From Lachnospiraceae bacterium UBA2860 (lineage in GTDB: Bacteria; Bacillota; Clostridia; Lachnospirales; Lachnospiraceae), in contig DEFE01000027.1 of NCBI GenBank assembly GCA_002350625.1, positions 14,238 to 43,894 of the forward strand: DNA of 29,657 bases, given 5' to 3'. Under the pieces are notes generated by a model. It searched no databases. It saw only the letters and a program-made list of their open reading frames with translations, and was not told the DNA's origin. Position numbers and translations under genes: made by a program. Positions within the stretch are counted from its first letter, which is position 1, and every line of letters begins with the position of its first letter. Positions 7,485 through 14,984 of the stretch are shown here, one piece after another.

Positions 7485-8120
7485 TCACGCCGACCTGTAA
7501 GCATCCGCAAGATCCGGGAACATGTCGCAGAACGCGTCCGATATGGCGCGCGTCCACAGCTCATACTTGTTCTCCTTGTCGTACTCCCCGGGCACGTTCA
7601 CCGCGATATCCCGGAACTCCGCGCCGATCTTCCGCCCGAGCTTATCGTCGGAGAGCTGTCCGATCCCGAAGAGAACGGAGCTGTACCCCTTGTCCTCCTG
7701 GCAGAGTGACGCGTACAGCATGCCCAGATGATAGAGCTCCTGATAAAGCAGATTCTCCTTGCTGCGCTCCCCGCACATCTCGGCAAAGCCGAGAGGCGCA
7801 AGGACCTTATCCAGCTTCTTCGGGTCTTTGCCGCGGAAGAAAAAGCTGCCGCTGTTGTCCCTCAGAAAGCGCATGTCCAGCCAGGCCTTCAGGAACGTGT
7901 CCTTGACAGGGCCGGACGAAGGGTAGCGGATCTCGTGAAGGCGCCTGCGCACCGCGTTGTCCTCCGGCGTCAGGCCTTCGGCGTCCGCCTCGTCAAGCAT
8001 CTCCAGACGGATCTTCGGGTCGCGCTCCCTGTAGTAGCAGTCGGGCCAGCTTAATAAGCGCCTTCTGATCTCTTCTCTCCCGCTCTTTGAAGCGGCGTTT
8101 CCGGGTCTTCGAAATTCCAT
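7485..8120 (-). CDS. Uncharacterised protein, DUF6553-like
   Basis: I do not recognise a function for this soluble 211-residue protein. It has many charged residues and no signal peptide, membrane segment or known catalytic motif. The segment RERDPKIRLEMLDEADAEGL followed by a PEDNAVRRRLHEIRY stretch suggests a helical protein. It resembles an uncharacterised family of Lachnospiraceae that I believe is DUF6553, but this name is from memory. The C-terminal half has a helix-rich FRDIAVNVPGEYDKENKYELWTRA-type region. An AAGGAG site lies 7 nt before the ATG. It sits 37 nt after guanine deaminase and 76 nt before serC, so it may be cotranscribed with either. A 14-bp palindrome (CGTGACGCGTCACG, 7476-7489) overlaps its stop codon. 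Confidence 0.7.
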   Translation of the reverse strand: MEFRRPGNAASKSGREEIRRRLLSWPDCYYRERDPKIRLEMLDEADAEGLTPEDNAVRRRLHEIRYPSSGPVKDTFLKAWLDMRFLRDNSGSFFFRGKDPKKLDKVLAPLGFAEMCGERSKENLLYQELYHLGMLYASLCQEDKGYSSVLFGIGQLSDDKLGRKIGAEFRDIAVNVPGEYDKENKYELWTRAISDAFCDMFPDLADAYRSA

Positions 8121-8157
8121 GGATTCTCCTTATGTATATGCCATTGTCTTAAGATCT

Positions 8158-9456
8158 TCAGTAGAGCTTTCTTCCCGCGACATACTTCCCGGTGACGTGC
8201 CTGTCATCGGCCAGATAGAGCAGCCGCTCCACCCGCTCCGTTAGCGTCTGCTCCTCCCGCATCGTGGGCAGCGCTTCATCGTCGATGACGACGGCGTCGA
8301 ATTCATATCCCTCCTCAAAGCTGCCGACGCGGCCGAAGAAGGCGCCGCCGCCCTTCGTCGCGAGGTAAAACACCTCCGGGAAGGTGAGGGGCCGGTCATT
8401 CTCATTAATGAACATCGCGCGCACCTTCGAGGCGATGATCGCATACCGCATCGCGGCAAAAAGCGAGGTGGTCGAGCCGCCGGCCACATCCGAGCCGAGG
8501 CCGACGCGGAGCCCTTCCTCAAGATAGCGCCTGACCGGCGCGACGCCGGAGGAGATGTTCAGATTGCACTCCGGGCAATGCGCGATAAACACGCCCCGCT
8601 CATTTATGAGTGCGACTTCCTCGTCCACGGAGTGGACGCAGTGCGCCATAATGCACTTTCCGTTTTCCCCGAAGAGGCCGGATCTGTCATAGGTGGCCCC
8701 GTAGAAAGCGGCGTCCGGTTCGAGCTCCTTCACCCACGCGATCTCCGGCTTGTTTTCCGACAGGTGCGACTGCACCGGCAGGCCGTATTCCTTCGCCAGA
8801 CGGCCGAGGCCGTCCATGAGTTCCCGCGTGCAGGAGGGCGTAAAGCGCGGCGTGAGAATCGGAAATGTGCGCAGATAGCCCGACTCCGCCACGGCTTCAA
8901 GGAACGCCTGCGTATCCGCCAGTGATTCCTCCGTGGTCTCCACATAAGTCTCCGGCGCGTTGCGGTCCATATTGACCTTCCCGACGCAGGTGATGAGGCC
9001 CGTCTCCTCCAGCATGTCCATGAGGCCGAGCGTCGCGTCCGGATCGATCGTCGCGAAGATACAGGCGCGCGTCGTGGCGCCCACGTAGAGGTCCTCCACA
9101 AAGAGGTCGTAGGCGCGCTCGGCGTAAGATAAGTCGCTGTACTTCGCCTCTTCCGGGAATGCGTACTGATCGAGCCAGTCAAGGAGCGTCAGATCCATCC
9201 CGTTGCCCCTGTACTGATACTGCGGCGCATGGACGTGAAGGTCCGAAAAGCCGGGCAGAATCAGCCGTCCGGAATAATCCTCCACCGGGAGGTCCCGGTA
9301 ATCATCCGGCAGTGTCTTAAAAACCCCTCTCGAGACGCCGTCCACACAGACGACATAAGCGTCCTCATAAGTGACGAGCGTCTCCGGGTCCTTACTGTAT
9401 GCGATATCCCCGCGCAGAACGAAGCTCTCCTGCGCCTCAGGTCCCGTCTCCGGCAT
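8158..9456 (-). CDS. guaD: Guanine deaminase (amidohydrolase family)
   Basis: This 432-residue zinc amidohydrolase probably converts guanine to xanthine and ammonia in purine salvage or catabolism. HVHAPQY (H74, H76) supplies the first metal ligands and is the wording typical of guanine deaminases. SHLSE (H231, E234), AHCVH (H272) and GSDVAGG (D323) complete the metal and catalytic set of the superfamily. RGNGMDLTLLDWL after the HxH motif also fits guanine deaminase better than cytosine, chlorohydrolase or adenosine-type enzymes. It is cytosolic. The start is supported by AAAGGGGG upstream. It begins 19 nt after the glf stop; no purine riboswitch fits in that gap. Another purine or pterin deaminase of the same subfamily is possible. 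Confidence 0.85.
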   Translation of the reverse strand: MPETGPEAQESFVLRGDIAYSKDPETLVTYEDAYVVCVDGVSRGVFKTLPDDYRDLPVEDYSGRLILPGFSDLHVHAPQYQYRGNGMDLTLLDWLDQYAFPEEAKYSDLSYAERAYDLFVEDLYVGATTRACIFATIDPDATLGLMDMLEETGLITCVGKVNMDRNAPETYVETTEESLADTQAFLEAVAESGYLRTFPILTPRFTPSCTRELMDGLGRLAKEYGLPVQSHLSENKPEIAWVKELEPDAAFYGATYDRSGLFGENGKCIMAHCVHSVDEEVALINERGVFIAHCPECNLNISSGVAPVRRYLEEGLRVGLGSDVAGGSTTSLFAAMRYAIIASKVRAMFINENDRPLTFPEVFYLATKGGGAFFGRVGSFEEGYEFDAVVIDDEALPTMREEQTLTERVERLLYLADDRHVTGKYVAGRKLY

Positions 9457-9475
9457 CCGGCAAGCCCCCTTTCGG

Positions 9476-10573
9476 TTAAAACTCCTTCTTTACATCCTGA
9501 AGCGCCGCCGCAATCACCTTGTCCATATCATAGTATTTATAGGTGCCGAGGCGCCCGCCGAAGATCACCTTGTCATCTTTTTCGGCCAGGGCCCGGTATT
9601 TTTCGTACAGCGCGCTGTTCTTTTCGTCGTTCACCGGATAGTAAGGCTCCGCGCCTTCCTTCCACTCGCTCGGATACTCCCGGGAGATAATCGTCGTCGG
9701 CTGTGTGCCGAACACGAAGTGCTTGTGCTCGATGATCCTCGTAAATGGCACCTCCGCCTCCGTGTAATTGACGACGGCATTTCCCTGATAGTTATCCGTC
9801 TCAAGATGCTCGTCCTCGAAGCGGACGCTGCGGTATGCGAGATGGCCGAAGCAGAAATCATAGTACTCGTCGATCATGCCGGTGTAGACGGTCTTTTCGG
9901 CAGCATCCGGATGCGCGGCGATAAAGTCCCTGTACGCAGTGTTCAGCATGACCTCTGTCCCCTCGAGAAGGCGGGATACGAGCGCCGTATAGCCTTCCTT
10001 CGGGATCCCCTGATGCGGGTCGCTGAAATAGTTGTTGTCGTAGATGAAGCGGAGCGGCAGGCGGCGGATGATGAAAGCCGGAAGCTCCGTGCATTTGCGG
10101 CCCCACTGCTTCTCCGTATAGCCCTTGATCAGCTTCTCGTAGACATCGCGTCCGACGAGCGAGAGCGCCTGCTCCTCGAGGTTCTTCGGCTCCGTGATAT
10201 TTAGATCCGCGATCTGGTCCGCAATGATCTTCTTTGCCTCGGCCGGCGTGCGGATGCCCCACATCCTGGAGAAGGTGTTCATATTGAAGGGCAGATTGTA
10301 CGTCTCATCCTTATAGACGGCAACCGGGCTGTTCACATAGTGGTTAAAGGACGCGAAGCGGTTCACGTACGCCCACACCTCCTCGTCGGATGTGTGGAAG
10401 ATATGCGCGCCGTAGCGGTGCACCTCTATGCCCTCTTCCTCTTTGGTGTAGATATTGCCGGCGATGTGGTCCCGCTTGTCGATGACAAGACAGGTTTTTC
10501 CGTGCTCCTTTGCCTCATGCGCGAAGACGGCCCCGTAAAGACCTGCGCCGACAATCAGATAATCATATCTCAT
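9476..10573 (-). CDS. glf: UDP-galactopyranose mutase
   Basis: This flavoenzyme interconverts UDP-galactopyranose and UDP-galactofuranose, supplying galactofuranose for surface polysaccharides. The 365 residues are the usual length. The N-terminus has a dinucleotide-binding motif GAGLYG (8-13) and then VIDKRDHIAGNIYT. RYGAHIFHTS, NLPFNMNTFSRMWG, GYTEKQWGRKCTELP and FGGRLGTYKYYDMDKVI are all hallmarks of Glf. The gene has an AAGGAG site and follows ppk at 20 nt. No galactofuranosyltransferase is adjacent, though the membrane glycosyltransferase at 3492-4844 is in the same neighbourhood. Identity is secure. Confidence 0.97.
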   Translation of the reverse strand: MRYDYLIVGAGLYGAVFAHEAKEHGKTCLVIDKRDHIAGNIYTKEEEGIEVHRYGAHIFHTSDEEVWAYVNRFASFNHYVNSPVAVYKDETYNLPFNMNTFSRMWGIRTPAEAKKIIADQIADLNITEPKNLEEQALSLVGRDVYEKLIKGYTEKQWGRKCTELPAFIIRRLPLRFIYDNNYFSDPHQGIPKEGYTALVSRLLEGTEVMLNTAYRDFIAAHPDAAEKTVYTGMIDEYYDFCFGHLAYRSVRFEDEHLETDNYQGNAVVNYTEAEVPFTRIIEHKHFVFGTQPTTIISREYPSEWKEGAEPYYPVNDEKNSALYEKYRALAEKDDKVIFGGRLGTYKYYDMDKVIAAALQDVKKEF

Positions 10574-10593
10574 GGTAAGCTCCTTTTGATGCC

Positions 10594-13092
10594 TCAGTTT
10601 TCAAGCGGCTCCGCCGGCGTGAAGTGCCGTCCTTGCATCCCGCTCTTTTTCGAGGGGATCTTCGCCCAGGCGTCCTTCATGAACTGCTCCTGCGAATCCA
10701 CAAGCGTCTTGCCGCGCTTGTCGATCTTCTCATAGGTTCCGTCCGGCATGAGGATGTGCGCCTTGACGTTGTCCTCGAACTCGACGGTGAGAATCCGCTT
10801 CACCTCTTCTTTGATATCCTCCTGCTCCACCGGGAAGACGATCTCGACGCGGCGGTCGAGATTGCGCGGCATCCAGTCCGCGGATCCCATGAAGAGCTCG
10901 TCGTCTCCGCCGTTGTAGAACCAGAAGATCCTCGCGTGCTCGAGGAAGTTGCCCACGATCGAACGCACGCGGATGTTCTCGGAGACGCCCGGTTTCCCGG
11001 CCTTTAAGCAGCAGATGCCGCGGACGAGAAGGTCGATCTGGACGCCCGCGCAGGAAGCCTCGTAGAGCGCTGCGATCACCGCCGGCTCGCACAGGGAATT
11101 CATCTTGGCGCGGATAAACGCCGGCTTCCCCTCGAGGGCGTTCCGGGTCTCGCGCCGGATCATCTTAAGGAACGCGTTCTTCATCCAAAGCGGCGCCACA
11201 AGAAGCTTGTACCAGCGGTCCGGCTCGCTGTAGCCGGAGAGCATGTTGAAGACGGACGTCGCGTCGCGGCCCGTCGCCTCGTCGCAGGTGAAGATGCCGA
11301 GGTCCGTGTAGAGGCGGGCCGTCGAGTCATTGTAATTGCCCGTGCCGAGGTGCACGTATCTCCGGATGCCGTCCTCTTCCATCCTGATCACCATGGTGAT
11401 CTTGCTGTGGACCTTGAGGCCGAGGAGGCCGTAGATCACGTGGCAGCCCGCTTTTTCAAGCATCTTCGCCCACGCGATGTTATGCTCCTCGTCAAAGCGC
11501 GCCTTCAGCTCGACGAGCACGGTCACCTGCTTGCCGCTCTCCGCCGCCTGCGCCAGCGCCGAGATGATCGGCGAGTTGCCGCTCACGCGGTAGAGCGTCT
11601 GTTTAATAGCAAGCACCTCGGGATCCCTGGCCGCCTGCCTGACAAAATTCACGACAGGATCAAAGGTCATATACGGATGATGGACGAGGATGTCCTTCTT
11701 CCGGATCGCCGCAAAGACATCCGGCTCGCTCTCAAAGGCCGGCACCGGCGCCGGCGTGTAGGCGGGCGTCTTATAGTCGTCAAAGCCGGGCAGCCCGTAC
11801 ATCTTCATGCAGAAGGTCAGATCCAGCGGGCCCGGGATATAGTAGATGCCGTCCTCTTCGATCTCGAGCTCCTTCTTCAGGATTCTGAGCAGCCTCTTGT
11901 CGGCGCTCTCCTCGATCTCCAGGCGGATCACCTCGCCCCACTGCCGCTGCTTCAGCTGCTTCTGGATCTCGATCAGAAGGTCCTCCGCCTCCTCCTCGTC
12001 GATGGACAGGTCAGCATTTCTCATGATGCGGTAAGTGCAGGTGCACTCGACGTCATAATGCTGGAACAGAACGCTGATGTATCTTTTGATCACTTCCTCC
12101 AGAAGGATCACGACCTTGTGGCCGTCCGGCGCGTCGGGAAGCGCCACGATGCGCGGCAGGACAGAGGGCACCTGCACGGTCGCAAAATCGTGCGCGGTCT
12201 TCTTTTTCTTTCCCTTTTTCAGCCTGTCGCCGTCCTCCTTCGCCGTGATGAGCGCGCCGATATTGAGCGAGCGGTTCCGGACGAGCGGGAAAGGCCGCGA
12301 GGAATCGAGCGCCATCGGCGTGAGCACGGGGTAGATGACCTCCTCGAAATAGCTGTCAAGAAAATGGCTCTGCTCTTTCGTCAGCGCCTCGTGGCTGCGC
12401 ACGACCTCAAGTCCCGCCTTCATAAGCGCGGGAAGAAGCGACCTGTTGTAGGTCGTATATTGCTCCCGGACGAAGCCGTGCACGGCTTCGGACAGCGCGT
12501 CGAGCTGCATCTTCGGCGTCATGCCCGCGATGTCCACGCCCTTGTAGCCGGCGTTTTCCTGATCCTTCAAAGAGGCGATCCTTACCATGAAGAATTCGTC
12601 GAGATTTGAAGCAGTGATCGCGAGGAATTTCAGTCTCTCAAAGAGGGGCACGATCTTCGTGTCTCTGGCCTCGCTTAAGCAACGATAATCAAACTGCAGC
12701 CAGGACAGCTCTCTGTTGTAGAAATTCTCGGGCGCCATGAAATCCGCCAGCGCGAGAGCGTCCGGTGCCTTAGCGCCCTCAAGTTCGCCGGGCGCCTGGA
12801 GCGGCTGCGCAGCCGTCATCACCGGAGGATTCTCAGCCGTCCGGGCGAGCGTCTTCTTCGCGGCCGCGGTCTTTGCCGCCGCAGTGCCCGCAGCCGTCTT
12901 TCCTGCCGCAGTCTTCTTCTCCGCGGCTGTCCCCTTAGCCGCGGATGTTCTCTTTAATGAGGACGTGCTCTTTGCTGCAGATGTCTTCTTTGCAGAGGAC
13001 GTACTCTTTGCCGCAGATGCTTTCTTTGCCGCCGGCGTCCTCTTTGCAGCCGCCTTCGGATCCTTCTGTGTCCCGTCTTTCGGTGCCGCCAT
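10594..13092 (-). CDS. ppk1: Polyphosphate kinase 1 with a Lys/Ala-rich N-terminal tail
   Basis: This enzyme reversibly polymerises the gamma-phosphate of ATP into inorganic polyphosphate. The 832 residues exceed the usual length of about 690-720. The conserved protein begins at ENFYNRELSWLQF, near residue 122. The N-domain has LAITASNLDEFFMVRIASLKD, and the phospholipase-D-like catalytic domains contain GLKVHSKI (H562, the likely phosphorylated histidine) and FLEHARIF (H719). Arginine and phosphate-binding blocks such as HPYMTFDPVV and HLGTGNYND are intact. Residues 1-85 form a basic low-complexity tail with a 12-residue repeat (residues 26-61) and then an alanine/proline linker. The GGAGG site before the ATG lies inside the ppx end, so translation is probably coupled. 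Core identity is secure; the tail's function is unknown. Confidence 0.97.
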   Translation of the reverse strand: MAAPKDGTQKDPKAAAKRTPAAKKASAAKSTSSAKKTSAAKSTSSLKRTSAAKGTAAEKKTAAGKTAAGTAAAKTAAAKKTLARTAENPPVMTAAQPLQAPGELEGAKAPDALALADFMAPENFYNRELSWLQFDYRCLSEARDTKIVPLFERLKFLAITASNLDEFFMVRIASLKDQENAGYKGVDIAGMTPKMQLDALSEAVHGFVREQYTTYNRSLLPALMKAGLEVVRSHEALTKEQSHFLDSYFEEVIYPVLTPMALDSSRPFPLVRNRSLNIGALITAKEDGDRLKKGKKKKTAHDFATVQVPSVLPRIVALPDAPDGHKVVILLEEVIKRYISVLFQHYDVECTCTYRIMRNADLSIDEEEAEDLLIEIQKQLKQRQWGEVIRLEIEESADKRLLRILKKELEIEEDGIYYIPGPLDLTFCMKMYGLPGFDDYKTPAYTPAPVPAFESEPDVFAAIRKKDILVHHPYMTFDPVVNFVRQAARDPEVLAIKQTLYRVSGNSPIISALAQAAESGKQVTVLVELKARFDEEHNIAWAKMLEKAGCHVIYGLLGLKVHSKITMVIRMEEDGIRRYVHLGTGNYNDSTARLYTDLGIFTCDEATGRDATSVFNMLSGYSEPDRWYKLLVAPLWMKNAFLKMIRRETRNALEGKPAFIRAKMNSLCEPAVIAALYEASCAGVQIDLLVRGICCLKAGKPGVSENIRVRSIVGNFLEHARIFWFYNGGDDELFMGSADWMPRNLDRRVEIVFPVEQEDIKEEVKRILTVEFEDNVKAHILMPDGTYEKIDKRGKTLVDSQEQFMKDAWAKIPSKKSGMQGRHFTPAEPLEN
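12910..13017 (-). repeat. 36-bp tandem repeat coding for the PPK basic tail
   Basis: Three consecutive 12-codon units encode SAAKSTSSAKKT, SAAKSTSSLKRT and SAAKGTAAEKKT (PPK residues 26-61), with looser Ala/Lys/Thr copies on both sides. The lysine spacing recalls histone-H1 C-terminal tails. The units differ at both protein and DNA level, so the array is not freshly expanded. Confidence 0.8.
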
Positions 13093-13097
13093 GCCTT

Positions 13098-14636
13098 TTA
13101 CCTCCGTACTTTGATTCTGAGCACAGGCTTCAGGTTGAATATTTCTTCGAAGAAGTCAACATTTTCGCGGAATACGCCCCGCTCGAGGGTGAAGTCCCCC
13201 TCGGCCTCGACCGTAAGGACCAGTTCGTCGTCCTTCTTCACCGCGGTCATGGCCTTGATTTTCTGCAGATAGCTCTGGTCGAGGCAGTTGGAGATGCGCA
13301 TGATCGCGACGAGCTGCGCGACAAGCATGTAGTCCTCGACGCTCAGTTCTCCCTTGAGACCCATCTCTTCGTAGTAGCCGAGCTGCTGCGTGTTGTAGCG
13401 GACGACATTTGCGATGATGCGCCGCTCCCTGTCGCTCAGGCCGATGATCTCCGTCGACATGATGATGTGGTAGGAGCAGTCCGCGACGTGGATGAGGGAG
13501 ATGTACTTCCCGCAGTCGTGCAGATAGCAGGCGACGCGGAGCAGGAGCTTGTCGCGCGGCGTAAGTCTCGTCGACTTTTTCACGACGTCAAAGATCGCGT
13601 CGGCGGCGCTGACCAGCGCTTCGTTGTGCGCCTTGCTGCTCGCGTAGCGGCGCGAGATGTTCTTCGCCGCCTTTAAGATATCCTTTTCGAAGTCGTGGGT
13701 CGGGCGGATGAGCTTATTCTTCTCGCCGTAGTCGTAGGCGATACCGTCGGTCAGCTGGATGCCCGGCAGCCAGATCGTTTTCACGTCGAGCGCGTCGATC
13801 AGCTTGCGGTAGAGAACCGCCATGGGCAAGAGGACCGTGGACATCTCCGAGGAAATGCCGAGCTCCTCCGAGACGTCTTTCAAGGAGACGCTGACCGCGT
13901 GGTCGTACCAGGCCATGAATTCCTCGCGGGTCGCGATCTTGCCCATTTCGCCGGTGTTCCCGAAGATCAGGTTCGTGAAATAATCCCCGACGAGGATGAT
14001 GCTCTCGACCTTCCGGTTTTTCAGGTACATGCGCTTGAAATTAATGAGATCCTTGCGGATCAGCTGGTCGACGAGCACGTCGTAGTGCACGGTCTCCCGC
14101 TCGAAGGAGCCCAGCCGCTCGCGGATTCTTAAGGATCCGAGCAGAATATTCTGCGTGGAGATCAGCGCGTCCTTCTCGAAGAGAGAGATCTGGACGCTGC
14201 CGCCGCCGACATCGATGATGGCCGTGCCCTTCTCGATGAAGGTCTGGAACTCCTCGCCGCGGGAGGCAATGGATTTGTATCCCAGAAATCTCTGCTCCGA
14301 GTTCGACAGCACGTCTACCATGATGCCCGTGGCGCGATAGATGTGGTCGACGACGAGGAAGCGGTTGTTCGCCTCGCGGAACGCGGATTTCGCGCAGGCG
14401 CGCACGGCGCTGACGCCGAACTCCTTCATGATCCTCTTGTAGTCAAGGAGAATCCTCGTGAGCTCCGACAGTGTGCCCATTGTGATCTTGTGCAGCACAT
14501 AGGTGTCGCGCCCTGTCTCCAGATTCGTGCTCACGCGCGTCAGGCTCCGGATCCCGTTTTTCTTCGTCAGCTCGAAGATTTCCAGATTGACGTAATAGGA
14601 GCCGATATCGATCGCTGCAAATGTAGTGACGGCCAT
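13098..14636 (-). CDS. ppx: Exopolyphosphatase / guanosine pentaphosphatase family with C-terminal HD domain
   Basis: This Ppx/GppA-family enzyme is likely to release terminal phosphate from polyphosphate, and could also hydrolyse pppGpp. It has the ASKHA (actin-like) fold signatures: AAIDIGSYYVNLEIF (residues 7-21) and AIIDVGGGSVQISLF (139-153). E114, in SNSEQRF, sits where the catalytic glutamate of Ppx is found. The C-terminal half (about 320-512) carries an HD-type metal site at CYLHDCGKYI (H373, D374) followed by HIIMSTEIIGLSDRER, as in the longer Ppx proteins. There is no signal peptide. It lies 37 nt after chorismate mutase, with an AGGAAGGA site, and its 3' end contains the ribosome-binding site of ppk. 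Which of the two substrates dominates cannot be told from sequence. Confidence 0.93.
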   Translation of the reverse strand: MAVTTFAAIDIGSYYVNLEIFELTKKNGIRSLTRVSTNLETGRDTYVLHKITMGTLSELTRILLDYKRIMKEFGVSAVRACAKSAFREANNRFLVVDHIYRATGIMVDVLSNSEQRFLGYKSIASRGEEFQTFIEKGTAIIDVGGGSVQISLFEKDALISTQNILLGSLRIRERLGSFERETVHYDVLVDQLIRKDLINFKRMYLKNRKVESIILVGDYFTNLIFGNTGEMGKIATREEFMAWYDHAVSVSLKDVSEELGISSEMSTVLLPMAVLYRKLIDALDVKTIWLPGIQLTDGIAYDYGEKNKLIRPTHDFEKDILKAAKNISRRYASSKAHNEALVSAADAIFDVVKKSTRLTPRDKLLLRVACYLHDCGKYISLIHVADCSYHIIMSTEIIGLSDRERRIIANVVRYNTQQLGYYEEMGLKGELSVEDYMLVAQLVAIMRISNCLDQSYLQKIKAMTAVKKDDELVLTVEAEGDFTLERGVFRENVDFFEEIFNLKPVLRIKVRR

Positions 14637-14673
14637 AGTGACGGATTCCTTCCTGCCTTACGGCTTTATGTTG

Positions 14674-14943
14674 TCAGGATCTGAGCTCTTCCTGCGCGTC
14701 GCGGCTGATCTCCATGACGGCGCGGAAGAATCTCTCCAGCTCGTCCGCTGACCGCGCATCCTTCGCGGCCGCCCGGACGGACAGGAGTTTTTCCTTCTCT
14801 CTTTCCTCATCAAAAACAGGCATCCCCCGGGATGCCTTATAACTTCCGATCGCTCTTGCGACCTGCATTCTCTCCTCAAAGAGTGCGATGAGCTGCGCGT
14901 CGATCCGGTCGATCTCCGCGCGGTAAGCTTGCATATCCGACAT
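14674..14943 (-). CDS. Chorismate mutase, AroQ class, monofunctional
   Basis: This 89-residue all-helical protein is likely to convert chorismate to prephenate for phenylalanine and tyrosine synthesis. YRAEIDRIDAQLIALFEERM followed by QVARAIGSYKASRGMPVFD contains the AroQ signature: an early arginine, ID-x-ID, a central R/K pair, and K36 in the Y-K segment. The length is right for a free-standing AroQ domain with no prephenate dehydratase or secretion signal. A strong promoter ends 7 nt before the ATG and there is no Shine-Dalgarno at normal spacing, so the mRNA may be leaderless. It lies between the GH94 phosphorylase and ppx, away from other aromatic amino-acid genes in this window. A second Met at codon 4 has no better ribosome-binding site. 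Confidence 0.9.
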   Translation of the reverse strand: MSDMQAYRAEIDRIDAQLIALFEERMQVARAIGSYKASRGMPVFDEEREKEKLLSVRAAAKDARSADELERFFRAVMEISRDAQEELRS

Positions 14944-14950
14944 AGTTTAT

Positions 14951-14979
14951 ATTATAGCGTCCTTTCCTTTTGGTGTAAA
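14951..14979 (-). promoter_or_regulatory. Sigma-A promoter for chorismate mutase
   Basis: On the minus strand TTTACA (14974-14979) and TATAAT (14951-14956) are separated by exactly 17 bp. Only ATAAACT lies between the -10 and the ATG at 14943, so transcription should start at or next to the start codon. The -35 begins 5 nt after the stop of the GH94 gene. Confidence 0.8.
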
Positions 14980-14984
14980 CGCAC

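Noticed and set aside
7476..7489. 14-bp palindrome CGTGACGCGTCACG at the end of the uncharacterised gene
   Set aside because: It has no T tract and no loop, so it is not a terminator. A single GC-rich palindrome of this size is not strong evidence of an operator.
9457..9475. Purine riboswitch ahead of guanine deaminase
   Set aside because: The gap is 19 nt, far too short, and the gene is probably cotranscribed with glf.
11350..12609. Long plus-strand open frame of about 419 codons opposite ppk
   Set aside because: It is antisense to a secure gene, rich in His, Arg, Asp and Val as expected for the complement of GC-rich codons, and has no family signature. The same applies to long frames opposite the sigma factors (25068-26717), the membrane protein (3399-4562) and the GH94 gene (15276-16664).
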